NCBI RefSeq assembly: GCF_934643405.1
Contig: NZ_CAKUCL010000003.1
Location: 1 to 64,000 of the forward strand
Length of the DNA: 64,000 nt
Reading direction: 5' to 3'
From: an uncultured Actinoplanes sp.
Lineage (GTDB): Bacteria > Actinomycetota > Actinomycetes > Mycobacteriales > Micromonosporaceae
The position numbers were made by a program, and so were the translations under genes. Positions 17,040-25,699 of the stretch are shown here, piece after piece; within the stretch, counting starts at the first letter, position 1, and each line of letters begins with the position of its first letter. The notes below the pieces were generated by a model, which was not told the DNA's origin, ran no database searches, and saw only the letters and a program-made list of their open reading frames with translations.

Positions 17040-18224
17040 ATGTCGGTCACTGTGGTCGGCGGCGGGATCGGCGGGCTCAGCGTCGCCCTGTCGCTGCTGG
17101 CGGCCGGGATCGACGTGCACGTGTACGAGCAGGCGCCGGTGCTGGGCGAGACCGGCGCCGGCATCCAGATCAGCCCCAACGCCTCCCGGGTGCTGCACCG
17201 GCTGGGGCTGGGTGAGGCTCTCGCGCGTACGGCGGTGAAGCCGCTCGCGTTCCATCAGCGCCGGTGGGACGACGGGCGCACGTTGCAACGCGCGCCTCTG
17301 GCCGGGTCGGTCGAGGACCGGTTCGGCTTCCCGTACTACCACATGCATCGGGCCGACCTGCTCGCCGCACTCGCCGCCGCGATCCCCGCCGGGCGCATCC
17401 ACCTCGGGCACCGGCTGGCCGGATTCACCGACAGCGGCGAGGCCGTACGGGCGGACTTCGCCAACGGCGTCCGGGCCGAGTCCGGCGTCCTGGTCGGCGC
17501 GGACGGCATCCGCTCGGTGGTGCAGGCCCGCCTGTTCGATGCCCGGCAGCCTCGGTTCACCGGCTGCGTGGCCTATCGCGGGCTGGTGCCCGCCGACCGC
17601 CTGCGTCACCTGTCGCTCGAGGTGACCGCGCAGGTCTGGCTCGGCCCCGGACAGCACTTCGTGCACTATTTCGTCAGCGCCCACCGGCTGCTCAACTTCG
17701 TGGCCGTCATCGAGCGCGACGCCTGGACGCGCGAGTCGTGGACCGACCGCGGCGACCCGGCCGACGCGCTGACCGCGTTCGACGGCTGGCATCCGCAGGT
17801 GCGCGCGATCCTGCAGGCGGTGGACGACACGTTCATCTGGGCGTTGTTCGACCGCGCCCCGCTGGATCACTGGTCGGTGGGCCGGGTGACGCTGCTCGGC
17901 GACGCCTGCCACGCCATGCTCCCGTTCATGGCGCAGGGGGCGGCGCAGGCCATCGAGGACGGCGCCACGCTGGCCGCGTGCCTGGCGGACGCAAGGGACG
18001 ACCCGGCCGGGGCGCTGCGCCGGTACGAGGCTCTGCGCATCCCCCGGACCAGCCGCCTGCAGGCGATGTCGGCGGAGAACAAGACGCGCTTCCATCTGCC
18101 GGACGGCGCGACCCAGCAGAACCGTGACGCCCAGCTGGCCGCCGGCTCCACCGGCTGGTCGTTCGACGCCATCGCGTGGCTGTACGACCACGACCCGGCG
18201 GCAATCCCCGACCGGCTCGGGTAG
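17040..18224 (+). CDS. FAD-dependent aromatic monooxygenase
   Basis: This 394-residue enzyme is a class A flavoprotein hydroxylase. It has the N-terminal dinucleotide motif VVGGGIGGLSVALSLLAAGIDVHVYEQ, the DG motif LVGADGIRSVVQARLF, and the GD motif VTLLGDACHAMLPFMAQGAAQAIEDG. The general layout is like salicylate or 3-hydroxybenzoate hydroxylases: NAD(P)H reduces FAD and a phenolic ring is hydroxylated. The substrate is not readable. It has its own promoter in the 82-bp gap shared with the divergent M28 gene and no clear operon partner. Confidence 0.88.
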   Translation: MSVTVVGGGIGGLSVALSLLAAGIDVHVYEQAPVLGETGAGIQISPNASRVLHRLGLGEALARTAVKPLAFHQRRWDDGRTLQRAPLAGSVEDRFGFPYYHMHRADLLAALAAAIPAGRIHLGHRLAGFTDSGEAVRADFANGVRAESGVLVGADGIRSVVQARLFDARQPRFTGCVAYRGLVPADRLRHLSLEVTAQVWLGPGQHFVHYFVSAHRLLNFVAVIERDAWTRESWTDRGDPADALTAFDGWHPQVRAILQAVDDTFIWALFDRAPLDHWSVGRVTLLGDACHAMLPFMAQGAAQAIEDGATLAACLADARDDPAGALRRYEALRIPRTSRLQAMSAENKTRFHLPDGATQQNRDAQLAAGSTGWSFDAIAWLYDHDPAAIPDRLG

Positions 18225-18286
18225 AACGTCACCTACGCCGCGAAGCCGGCGTGCCGCGGCCTGCCGTCCTGCTGGAGTGATTGCGG

Positions 18287-18967
18287 TCAGCCGGCGCGCA
18301 GGGCGTCGTCGACGCCGGTTTCGCGGCGGCCCAGCAGCGCCGGGTCCCGGCCGGAGAGTGCGTCGTAGACGGCCTTGACCATCGCGCCCCGTTCGCGGAT
18401 CAGGTTGCGGTCCCACATCAACGTCATCCGCTTCACCGACTCGTCGCCCACGCCGGACGCGTCGACGCCCAGGTGTCGGCACAGGGCCACGGCCCGGTCG
18501 ATGTGGAAGCTCTGGGTCACGACGATCGCCCGCCGCACGCCGAAGATGCGGCGGGCGCGGGCGCACGAGTCGTACGTGTCGAAGCCCGCGTAGTCCAGCA
18601 CGATCCGGTGGGCCGGGACGCCGCGGGCGATCAGGTAGACCTCCATGGCGCCGGGCTCGTCGTAGTCCCAGCGGCTGTGGTCGCCGGAGAGCAGGATCGC
18701 CTTCACCTTGCCGGCGTCGAGCAGGCGCTTGGCCAGGTCGAGGCGCGCGGCCAGGTATGCCGACGGGGTGCCGTCCGAGGAGACCTGGGCGCCCAGCACG
18801 AGGGCGACCGGCGCGGCCGGCACCGCGGCCTCGCCGTAGACGTGGCCGCGAGCCGTGCCACGCACCCACAGCTCACCGCCGCCGACGGCGAGGACACCGG
18901 CGACGACGCCGGCCAGGATCAGACGGACGAGCCAACGGCGGGACAGGTGGGGGAGGCGCACGCGCAT
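18287..18967 (-). CDS. SanA/YdcF-like DUF218 membrane protein
   Basis: This 226-residue protein has one N-terminal TM helix after a basic end (RRWLVRLILAGVVAGVLAVGG) and a DUF218 domain: PVALVLGAQVSSDGTPSAYLAARLDLAKRLL, ILLSGDHSRWDYDEPGAMEVYLI, VLDYAGFDTYDSCARARRIFGV and VVTQSFHIDRAVALCRHLG. These match SanA, which in enterobacteria affects envelope permeability to vancomycin. The domain most likely faces outward. Its ATG is 13 bp from the divergent GNAT start, so both genes share one short control region. Confidence 0.88.
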   Translation of the reverse strand: MRVRLPHLSRRWLVRLILAGVVAGVLAVGGGELWVRGTARGHVYGEAAVPAAPVALVLGAQVSSDGTPSAYLAARLDLAKRLLDAGKVKAILLSGDHSRWDYDEPGAMEVYLIARGVPAHRIVLDYAGFDTYDSCARARRIFGVRRAIVVTQSFHIDRAVALCRHLGVDASGVGDESVKRMTLMWDRNLIRERGAMVKAVYDALSGRDPALLGRRETGVDDALRAG

Positions 18968-18972
18968 ACGAT
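18967..18972 (+). promoter_or_regulatory. -10 box TACGAT for a leaderless GNAT message
   Basis: TACGAT lies 8 nt before the GTG at 18981, the distance expected if transcription starts at or next to the start codon. Only 13 bp separate this gene from the divergent SanA-like start, and no Shine-Dalgarno sequence exists, so leaderless expression is the simplest reading. Confidence 0.4.
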
Positions 18973-18980
18973 CTCAAGCC

Positions 18981-19664
18981 GTGTCAACCGATCCGCTCAT
19001 CATGTGGGCCGCCGACCGGCCCGGCGTCCGGGTGTGGACCGCCCGCTCCGCCACGGTCGTCGCCTGCCCCGGCCTGTCCGCCCGCAACCGCCTGGTCCTG
19101 CACGGCGATCCGGACGCGGTCGCCCGGCTGCTGCGCGACGAAGTTCTCCACCACGTCGGCCCCAGCTACCGGCCGATGAGCTACGAGCAGCTGCTCACCG
19201 ACGTCGCCGAGCGTCTGCCCGAGGTCAACGTGGTCGGACGGTTCGCCTGGATGGACACCACCGAGCCGGTCGGCGGAGACACCCGTACGGTCCGGTGGCT
19301 CGGCGACGACGACCTGGACGACGTGGCGAGACTGCTCGACGGCAACTTCCCGGATTCGTACGCGAAACCGCGCGGCCACGGCGTCCGGAGGTGGGCCGCC
19401 GTGGCGGACGACAAGGGCCTCGTCGCCGTGGCGGCCGACGCCTGGCCGAGCCGGACCGTGGGACTGCTCGCGGGCGTCGCCACCAGAGCCGACGCCCGCG
19501 GGCAGGGGCACGCCCGGACGGTGTGCGCCTTCGTCGTCAACCAGCTGCTGAACGACCACGAGCGAGTCGCGCTGCTGGCGGATTACTGGAATGTCCCGGC
19601 GGTCACGGCGTACACAAGGATGGGTTTTGCGCTGAAGGGGCTTGCCGCGGCGGAGCTCACGTGA
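18981..19664 (+). CDS. GNAT-family N-acetyltransferase
   Basis: The 227-residue protein has an N-terminal lid-like region and a C-terminal GNAT domain: RWAAVADDKGLVAVAADAWP, VGLLAGVATRADARGQGHARTVCAFVVNQLL with the acetyl-CoA pyrophosphate loop RGQGHA, and the final strand with YTRMGFALKG. The GTG at 18981 is taken because upstream sequence lies in the divergent gene and is not protein-like. It probably acetylates a small amine or a protein N-terminus. The 3' end overlaps the convergent GH3 gene by 8 nt. Confidence 0.82.
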   Translation: MSTDPLIMWAADRPGVRVWTARSATVVACPGLSARNRLVLHGDPDAVARLLRDEVLHHVGPSYRPMSYEQLLTDVAERLPEVNVVGRFAWMDTTEPVGGDTRTVRWLGDDDLDDVARLLDGNFPDSYAKPRGHGVRRWAAVADDKGLVAVAADAWPSRTVGLLAGVATRADARGQGHARTVCAFVVNQLLNDHERVALLADYWNVPAVTAYTRMGFALKGLAAAELT

Positions 19665-21891
19665 GGCGGAAGGGCGCGCGCAGCAGGGTGCGCTCCCGCG
19701 AGCTCGGCCCGACCAGCAGCTCGAAGTCGCCCGGCTCCACCACCCGGCGGCCGTCCGCGGTGACCAGGGTGCAGGCCGACGCCGGCACCGAGATCTCGAC
19801 CGTCGTCGACGCCCGCGGCGCCACCGTGACCTGCCGGTACGCCTTCAGCTCACGCACCGCCCAGGTCACGCTGGTCACCAGGTCGCTCACGTAGGCCTGC
19901 ACGGTCTCCACGCCGGGCCGGTCGCCGGTGTTCGTCAGCGTCACGCGGGCCTGCACCATGTCGCCGGCGACCTCCACGGTCAGATCCGAGTACTCGACCG
20001 TGGTGTAGCTCAGTCCTTCGCCGAAGACGAACAGCGGGTCCTGGGTGAGGTCCGCGTACCGGGTGCCGTGCTGGCCCCGGATCTGGTTGTAGAACACCGG
20101 CTGCTGGCCGACGTGCCGCGGCACCGACAACGGCATCCGCCCGCTCGGCTCGATCAGCCCGAGGACCAGTTCGGCGACGGCCCGGCCGCCGCGCATGCCC
20201 GGGTTGAAGGCCTGGATGATCGCGGCCGCGCCGAGAGCCGACGGCGGCAGCACGCACGGCTTCGAGTTGACCAGCACGACGATCATCGGCTTCTTGGTCG
20301 CGGCGATCGCGTCGAGCAGCGCGATCTGACCGCCCTGCAGCTCCAGTGTGGCGGTCGACTTGTGCTCGCCGGTCAGGTTCACCGTGTCGCCGACGACGAC
20401 CACCGTGTAGTCCGCCCGGATCGCCTTGTCCCGCGCCACGCTGATCAGGTGCGCGTCGATCGGCGCGGCCTGCGAGATCGGCGGCCGGGGCTGCCCGTCC
20501 TGGTAGGTGTCGCCCTCCGGGTCGGGCACCAGGCGCTCGATGTCGGCGCCCCGCGCGTAGTCGATGTCCCAGTTGTCCGGGGCCACCGCGCGGAACCCGT
20601 CCAGCACCGTCTCGATCATCGCGCGGGGCTGACCGTCCGGCAGCCAGTCGACCTGCCCGGAGTTGCCCGCCCAGTCGCCGAGCTGCGCGGACGGGTCGTC
20701 GGCGTTCGGGCCGATCACCGCGATCCGGCGGAACTTCGCGTCCGGGTCGATCGGCAGCACGCCGTCGTTGCGCAGCAGCACCAGGGACTTGCGGGCGACC
20801 TCGAGGTTCAGCTCGGCGTGCGCGGGGATGCCGATGACCTCGCGCTGGCGCGCCGGATCGGGGGCGCGCGGGTTCTCGAAGAGGCCGAGCGAGAACTTCA
20901 GCCGCAGGATCCGCCGGACCGCGGCGTCGATCTCGTGCTCGGTGAGCAGGCCGCGGCTGATCGCCTCCTGCGCGCCCTCGAAGAAGCCGGGCGTGGTCAT
21001 CACGACGTCGTTGCCGGCCCGGACCGCCATCGCGGCGGCCTGCGCGTAGTCGGCGGCGACCTTCTGCTCCCAGACCATCCGGCCGACGTTGTCCCAGTCG
21101 GTGACCAGGGTGCCGGCGAAGCCCCACTCGTCCTTGAGCACGTCGTTGAGCAGCCACTTGTTCGCGGTGATCGGGACGCCGTCCATCGACTGGTACCCGA
21201 TCATGAAGACGTGGCAGCCCTCCTGGGCCGCGCGCTCGAACGGCGGCAGGAACCAGGAGCGCAGCTTGCGCGGGCTGATGTCGGCCTCGCTGGCGTCGCG
21301 GCCGCCCTGGGTCTCGGAGTACCCGGCGAAGTGCTTCGCGGTGGCCAGCACGCCGGTCGGGTCGGTGAGGCCGCCGCCCTGGTAGCCGCGGATCATCGCG
21401 GCCCCGAACTCGCCGATGAGGAACGGGTCCTCACCGAAAGTTTCGTCGACCCGGCCCCAGCGCAGATCGCGTGCGATGCACAACACCGGGGAGAACGTCC
21501 AGTGCGTGCCGGTCGCCGAGATCTCGACGGCGGACACCCGGGCGACCCGCTCGATCAGCTCGGCGTCCCAGGTGCAGGCCATGCCCAGCTGGGTCGGGAA
21601 GATCGTCGCGCCCGGCCAGAACGAGTGGCCGTGGATGCAGTCCTCGGCGGTCAGCAGCGGGATCTGCAGCCGTGTCCTGGCGACCAGGTCGATCGCCTCC
21701 AGCATCTTGGCCGGCGAGGTGTGCAGGATGCTGCCCGCGAGCTTCTCGCTGACGATCTCCTTCACGTCACCGCGGGCGTCGAGCTGGAGCATCTGCCCGA
21801 CCTTCTCGGCCACGGTCATCCGGCCGAGCAGATCCTCCACGCGCTGGTCCACAGGCAGCGTCGGATCCCGGTACGGAACATCTGCAGGCAC
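19657..21891 (-). CDS. Glycoside hydrolase family 3 beta-glucosidase/xylosidase
   Basis: This 744-residue GH3 enzyme has the full three-part layout: an N-terminal TIM barrel with KHFAGYSETQGGRDASEADISPR, the nucleophile in TLVTDWDNVGRM (Asp265), an alpha/beta sandwich beginning VLLRNDGVLPI and containing VVVVGDTVNLTGEH, and a C-terminal FnIII-like domain. No signal peptide is visible, so it acts inside the cell on imported oligosaccharides. The GTG at 21891 is well supported by GGAGG 6 nt upstream. Two palindromic operator copies lie 70-110 bp upstream, so sugar-responsive repression is likely. Confidence 0.92.
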   Translation of the reverse strand: MPADVPYRDPTLPVDQRVEDLLGRMTVAEKVGQMLQLDARGDVKEIVSEKLAGSILHTSPAKMLEAIDLVARTRLQIPLLTAEDCIHGHSFWPGATIFPTQLGMACTWDAELIERVARVSAVEISATGTHWTFSPVLCIARDLRWGRVDETFGEDPFLIGEFGAAMIRGYQGGGLTDPTGVLATAKHFAGYSETQGGRDASEADISPRKLRSWFLPPFERAAQEGCHVFMIGYQSMDGVPITANKWLLNDVLKDEWGFAGTLVTDWDNVGRMVWEQKVAADYAQAAAMAVRAGNDVVMTTPGFFEGAQEAISRGLLTEHEIDAAVRRILRLKFSLGLFENPRAPDPARQREVIGIPAHAELNLEVARKSLVLLRNDGVLPIDPDAKFRRIAVIGPNADDPSAQLGDWAGNSGQVDWLPDGQPRAMIETVLDGFRAVAPDNWDIDYARGADIERLVPDPEGDTYQDGQPRPPISQAAPIDAHLISVARDKAIRADYTVVVVGDTVNLTGEHKSTATLELQGGQIALLDAIAATKKPMIVVLVNSKPCVLPPSALGAAAIIQAFNPGMRGGRAVAELVLGLIEPSGRMPLSVPRHVGQQPVFYNQIRGQHGTRYADLTQDPLFVFGEGLSYTTVEYSDLTVEVAGDMVQARVTLTNTGDRPGVETVQAYVSDLVTSVTWAVRELKAYRQVTVAPRASTTVEISVPASACTLVTADGRRVVEPGDFELLVGPSSRERTLLRAPFRLT

Positions 21892-21963
21892 GCGCGCCTC
21901 CGGTCGTCATGACCGCGGTGGCACGGTCTGCGAAACGATGAACGATCGGAAGTCTTCCAGCCC

Positions 21964-21999
21964 GGAACCGGTTCCGGAACACTTGACCGGTTCCGGAAC
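21964..21999. promoter_or_regulatory. Tandem operator copies upstream of the GH3 gene
   Basis: ACCGGTTCCGGAAC is repeated exactly at 21967-21980 and 21986-21999, 19 bp apart. Inside the first lies the perfect 12-bp palindrome GGAACCGGTTCC (21964-21975). This is the pattern expected for a LacI- or ROK-type repressor of a glycosidase gene. No regulator gene is adjacent. Confidence 0.6.
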
Positions 22000-22005
22000 T
22001 TGCAC

Positions 22006-22239
22006 TCAGCGGTCCGGGTCGCTCTCGTCGATGGTCGGCACCTCGAGGCCGGCGGCTTCGATCGCGTCGAGTCTAGCCTGCTCAGCCTCCTTCTCCCGCT
22101 CGACGAGGGTGGCGTACTCGATGAGCGCGGACGGGTCGTCGCCGTCCTCCAGCGTGTCGAAGAAGCGCTGCGTGGTGCGGACCGCCTCGGCGTACGCCTG
22201 CGCGGCCTCGCGGATCGCGATGATCGTCTGGTCAGCCAT
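22006..22239 (-). CDS. Small coiled-coil protein, unknown function
   Basis: This 77-residue acidic protein is predicted to be almost entirely helical (AIREAAQAYAEAVRTTQRFF, then ALIEYATLVEREKEAEQARLDAIEAAG), ending in an acidic tail. The ATG at 22239 is used; a TTG two codons earlier is possible. No Shine-Dalgarno sequence is seen, and a 10-bp palindrome sits just upstream. I do not recognise a family. The heptad-like spacing suggests dimerisation. Confidence 0.6.
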   Translation of the reverse strand: MADQTIIAIREAAQAYAEAVRTTQRFFDTLEDGDDPSALIEYATLVEREKEAEQARLDAIEAAGLEVPTIDESDPDR

Positions 22240-22245
22240 GGACAA

Positions 22246-22255
22246 GTGATATCAC
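22246..22255. promoter_or_regulatory. 10-bp palindrome GTGATATCAC
   Basis: A perfect palindrome, 6 bp before the ATG of the small coiled-coil gene, where a leaderless promoter start would be. It may be a regulator site, but it is short enough to arise by chance. Confidence 0.3.
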
Positions 22256-22277
22256 CGGCCTGCCGCCGGCCAGGAGG

Positions 22278-22304
22278 GTCCCACGCCTTCGGTTGCGTGG
22301 GGAC
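22278..22304. other. Hairpin with TTCG-containing loop
   Basis: GTCCCACGC and GCGTGGGGAC pair with one bulged G around the loop CTTCGGTT. It lies between the minus-strand small gene and the arg promoter. It could stop transcription entering the arg region from either side; no gene end is close enough to make that certain. Confidence 0.35.
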
Positions 22305-22640
22305 TGCCGCCGGGCTGGACGGCCGGAATCCCCACAGTTCGGGGCGGCGGGGCGCGCGGCGACGCCCGGACGGGTCCGGAGCCGACCCGTCACCGCCAGG
22401 CTGCTCGAGCGGGCCGTCGCGACCGGCCGGTGTCCCGAAGTGACCGACGACACGCGGGCGGCGATCCGGGCGGACCGGCGGCGGGGCGAGCCTCCGCCGT
22501 GGTCGTCGGGTCGGCGCCCGCCGAGGTCAGGGCACTTCTGAACGATCCGCTGGGTCCGGGGGAGCGGGTTCGCGACAAGTGGCTGCGGCGGGTTGCGGGG
22601 CGAACGTTGTTGCCGCCGCGGTACGGGGTTGATACGGTTT
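22305..22640. other. Gene-free stretch upstream of the arginine operon
   Basis: About 335 bp without a recognisable gene. All six frames contain only low-complexity Pro/Arg/Gly translation. The only clear signals are at its right edge, where the ArgR box and the ribosome site of argC follow. I see no attenuator or riboswitch-like folding. Confidence 0.5.
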
Positions 22641-22643
22641 TCT

Positions 22644-22655
22644 GCATAGTCATGC
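22644..22655. promoter_or_regulatory. ArgR box upstream of argC
   Basis: GCATAGTCATGC is palindromic at its arms and, with the flanking T before it, matches the pattern of actinobacterial ARG boxes. It overlaps the probable promoter (the preceding stretch GATACGGTTTTCTG is AT-richer than the surroundings) and ends 10 nt before the argC start. ArgR encoded further down the same operon is expected to repress here with arginine as co-repressor. Confidence 0.6.
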
Positions 22656-22665
22656 GGAGGTTGGT

Positions 22666-23667
22666 ATGGGAATCCGGGTCGCGGTAGCGGGAGCCAGTGG
22701 GTACGCGGGCGGTGAACTGCTGCGCCTGCTCGCCGGGCACCCCGAGTTCGACCTGGTGACGGCGACGGCACACGGTCAAGCCGGTTCGCACGTCACCGCC
22801 GTACATCCGCAGTTGACCGGCCTCGACCTGACGCTCGGCGCCACCGACGCGGCCACCCTGGCCGACGCCGACCTGGTCTTCCTCGCTCTTCCCCATGGGC
22901 AGTCGGCGGCGCTCGCGGCGCAGCTGCCGGCCTCGGTGAAGATCGTGGACCTGGGTGCGGACTTCCGGCTGGCCGATGCCGCGGCGTGGGCGAGGTACTA
23001 CGGCGGCACGCACGCCGGCACCTGGACGTACGGGCTGCCCGAGCTGCCCGGCCACCGGGAGCGGATCGCCGCGGCCGACCGGGTGGCGAACACGGGTTGT
23101 TATGCGGCCACCGTCTCCCTCGCGCTCGCCCCGCTGATCGCCTCCGGCGTGGCGTCCCCGGAGGACGTGGTCGTGGTGGCGAGCTCCGGCACCTCCGGCG
23201 CGGGCCGGGCCGCGAAGGTGAACCTGCTGGCCAGCGAGGTGATGGGCGACCTCTCGCCGTACAAGGTGGGCGCCCACCAGCACGTCCCGGAGATCAAGCA
23301 GGCCTCCGGCGCGACGTCGCTGTCGATGACCCCGGTCCTCGCGCCGATGCCGCGGGGCATCCTCGCGACCGTCACGGCGCGCCCGTTGCGAACGGACGAC
23401 CCCCGGGAGATCCTCGAGGCCGCCTACGCCGACGAGCCGTTCGTGCACGTGCTGCCCGAGGGGCAGTGGCCGCGCACGGCCGCGACGGCCGGCTCCAACT
23501 CGTGCCACCTGCAGGCCACCGTCGATGTCGACTCCGGACGCATCGTCGTGGTCAGCGCGCTCGACAACCTCGGCAAGGGCGCGGCCGGTCAGGCCGTGCA
23601 GTGCGCCAACCTCATGTCCGGCCTGCCCGAGACCACCGGCCTGTCCGTGTACGGAGTAGCACCGTGA
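22666..23667 (+). CDS. argC: N-acetyl-gamma-glutamyl-phosphate reductase
   Basis: The 333-residue enzyme reduces N-acetylglutamyl phosphate to the semialdehyde with NADPH, the third step of arginine synthesis. It has the N-terminal cofactor loop VAGASGYAGGELLRLL, the catalytic cysteine in VANTGCYAAT (Cys145) and the C-terminal dehydrogenase signature around GSNSCHLQATVD. GGAGG lies 5 nt before the ATG. It opens an eight-gene operon in which almost every junction overlaps by 4 nt. Confidence 0.96.
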   Translation: MGIRVAVAGASGYAGGELLRLLAGHPEFDLVTATAHGQAGSHVTAVHPQLTGLDLTLGATDAATLADADLVFLALPHGQSAALAAQLPASVKIVDLGADFRLADAAAWARYYGGTHAGTWTYGLPELPGHRERIAAADRVANTGCYAATVSLALAPLIASGVASPEDVVVVASSGTSGAGRAAKVNLLASEVMGDLSPYKVGAHQHVPEIKQASGATSLSMTPVLAPMPRGILATVTARPLRTDDPREILEAAYADEPFVHVLPEGQWPRTAATAGSNSCHLQATVDVDSGRIVVVSALDNLGKGAAGQAVQCANLMSGLPETTGLSVYGVAP

Positions 23668-24836
23668 CCGTCACCCACCCCAAGGGCTTCCGGGCCGGCG
23701 GCGTCGCCGCCGGTCTCAAGCCGTCCGGCCACCCCGACGTCGCCCTGGTCGTCAACGACGGCCCCGACTACACCGCCGCCGGCGTCTTCACCGGCAACCG
23801 GGTCAAGGCCGCTCCGGTGATGTGGAGCCAGCAGGTCCTCAAGGGCGGCGTCGTGCGGGCCGTCGTGCTGAACTCCGGCGGCGCCAACGCGTGCACCGGC
23901 ACGCAGGGCTTCCGCGACACGCACGCCACCGCCGAGCACACCGCCGCGGTGCTGCGCGGCGGGGCGAAGCCGCAGATGATCGGCGCCGGCGACGTGGCGG
24001 TCTGCTCGACCGGCCTGATCGGCGAGCTGCTGCCGATGGACAAGCTGCTGCCCGGCGTCGCGGCGGCCGCCAAGGCGCTGTCCGCCGACGGCGGGCCGGC
24101 CGCCGCGGAGGCGATCATGACGACCGACACCGTCGCGAAGAACGCGGTCGTCGAGCGCGGCCGCTGGTCGGTCGGCGGCATCGCCAAGGGCGCCGGCATG
24201 CTCGCCCCGGCGCTGGCCACCATGCTCGTGGTGATCACCACCGACGCGTCCGCGGACAACGAGACGCTCGACGCCGCGCTGCGCGAGGCCAGCCGGCTCA
24301 CCTTCGACCGGATCGACGCGGACGGCTGCATGTCCACCAACGACACGGTGCTGCTGCTGGCCAGCGGCGCGTCGAACGTCGAGCCCTCGCCGCAGGAGCT
24401 GACCGCCGCGGTCACCGAGGTCTGCCACGACCTGGCCCAGCAGCTCATCGCCGACGCCGAGGGCGCCACCAAGCACATCGCGATCGAGGTGCGCGGCGCG
24501 GCCAGCGAGGCCGACGCCATCGAGGTGGGGCGCACGGTGGCCCGCAACAACCTGGTGAAGACGGCGCTGTTCGGCAACGACCCGAACTGGGGACGCATCC
24601 TCGCCGCGGTCGGGACCACGTCGGCCGCGTTCGAGCCGGACCGGGTGGACGTGGCGATCAACGACGTGTGGATCTGCAAGGGCGGCGCCGCCGCGGACGA
24701 CCGGTCCAAGGTCGACCTGAGCGGGCGCGACGTGCGGATCACCGTGAACCTGCGCGAGGGCGAGATGGCCGCGACCATCTGGACCACCGACCTGTCGCAC
24801 GCCTACGTGCACGAGAACTCGGCGTACTCCTCGTGA
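23664..24836 (+). CDS. argJ: Bifunctional ornithine acetyltransferase / N-acetylglutamate synthase
   Basis: This 390-residue enzyme moves the acetyl group from acetylornithine to glutamate, closing the acetyl cycle; bifunctional forms can also start it from acetyl-CoA. The self-cleavage site AKGAGMLAPALATML is present, with Thr186 as the expected new N-terminal nucleophile, and the usual EVRGAASEADAIEVGRTVARNNLVKTALFGNDPNWGRI block follows. The start GTG overlaps the argC stop by 4 nt. Whether it is mono- or bifunctional cannot be told from motifs alone. Confidence 0.95.
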   Translation: MTVTHPKGFRAGGVAAGLKPSGHPDVALVVNDGPDYTAAGVFTGNRVKAAPVMWSQQVLKGGVVRAVVLNSGGANACTGTQGFRDTHATAEHTAAVLRGGAKPQMIGAGDVAVCSTGLIGELLPMDKLLPGVAAAAKALSADGGPAAAEAIMTTDTVAKNAVVERGRWSVGGIAKGAGMLAPALATMLVVITTDASADNETLDAALREASRLTFDRIDADGCMSTNDTVLLLASGASNVEPSPQELTAAVTEVCHDLAQQLIADAEGATKHIAIEVRGAASEADAIEVGRTVARNNLVKTALFGNDPNWGRILAAVGTTSAAFEPDRVDVAINDVWICKGGAAADDRSKVDLSGRDVRITVNLREGEMAATIWTTDLSHAYVHENSAYSS

Positions 24837-25699
24837 ACCCGATCGAGAAGGCCGAGGTCCTGATCGAGGCGCTGCCCTGGCTGGAACGCTTCCACGGCGC
24901 CACCGTCGTGATCAAGTACGGCGGCAACGCGATGATCGACCCGGCGCTGCAGCAGGCGTTCGCGGCCGACATGGTCTTCCTGCGCTACGCCGGGATCAAG
25001 CCGGTCGTGGTGCACGGCGGCGGCCCGCAGATCAGCCGCATGCTCAACCGGCTCGGCATCTCCTCGGAGTTCCGCGGCGGCCTGCGGGTCACCACCCCGG
25101 AGACGATGGACGTGGTGCGGATGGTGCTGACCGGCCAGGTCGGCCGGGAACTGGTCGGCCTGATCAACCAGCACGGTCCCTTCGCGGTGGGTCTCTCCGG
25201 CGAGGACGCCAAGCTCTTCACGGCCGTACGGCGTACCACGCTGATCGACGGCGAGAGTGTCGACATCGGCCAGGTCGGGGACGTCGAGCAGGTGGACACC
25301 TCGGCGGTGGACGACCTGATCGCGGCCGGCCGCATCCCGGTCATCGCCACGGTCGCGCCGGACGCGGCGGGCGTGGTGCACAACGTCAACGCCGACTCGG
25401 CCGCGGCCGCCCTGGCCGAGGCGCTCGGCGCGCGCAAGCTGGTCGTGCTCACCGACGTGCCCGGCCTCTACACCGACTGGCCGGACACCGGCTCGCTGAC
25501 CCGGCAGATCGACGCGGACGCGCTGGCGAAGCTGCTGCCCCGGCTGGAGTCCGGGATGGCGCCCAAGATGGAGGCGTGCCTGCGGGCGGTGCGCGGCGGG
25601 GTACCCGCCGCGCACGTCGTCGACGGCCGCGTCCCGCACTCCACGCTGCTGGAAGTCTTCACCCCGGAGGGAATCGGAACGATGGTGGTCCCGTCATGA
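24833..25699 (+). CDS. argB: Acetylglutamate kinase
   Basis: This 288-residue amino-acid kinase phosphorylates N-acetylglutamate with ATP and is normally the arginine-feedback point. Motifs are VVIKYGGNAM, VVHGGGPQISRMLNRLGI, VNADSAAAALAEALGARKLVVLTDVPGLY and the lysine-containing ESGMAPKMEACLRAV. The N-terminal extension (NPIEKAEVLIEALPWLERFHGATV) has the helix found in arginine-sensitive hexameric forms, which supports feedback inhibition. GTG start, 4-nt overlap with argJ. Confidence 0.96.
   Translation: MNPIEKAEVLIEALPWLERFHGATVVIKYGGNAMIDPALQQAFAADMVFLRYAGIKPVVVHGGGPQISRMLNRLGISSEFRGGLRVTTPETMDVVRMVLTGQVGRELVGLINQHGPFAVGLSGEDAKLFTAVRRTTLIDGESVDIGQVGDVEQVDTSAVDDLIAAGRIPVIATVAPDAAGVVHNVNADSAAAALAEALGARKLVVLTDVPGLYTDWPDTGSLTRQIDADALAKLLPRLESGMAPKMEACLRAVRGGVPAAHVVDGRVPHSTLLEVFTPEGIGTMVVPS

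Noticed and set aside
18245..18268. Weak inverted repeat GCCGCG...CGCGGC between convergent genes
   Set aside because: Only 6 bp of GC-only stem, expected by chance in this composition.
14475..18869. A single open frame of about 1464 codons on the minus strand spanning several genes
   Set aside because: It crosses the M28 peptidase, the monooxygenase and other genes and reads as Arg/Pro/Gly-rich text except in the DUF3616 part. Long stop-free frames are normal in DNA this GC-rich.
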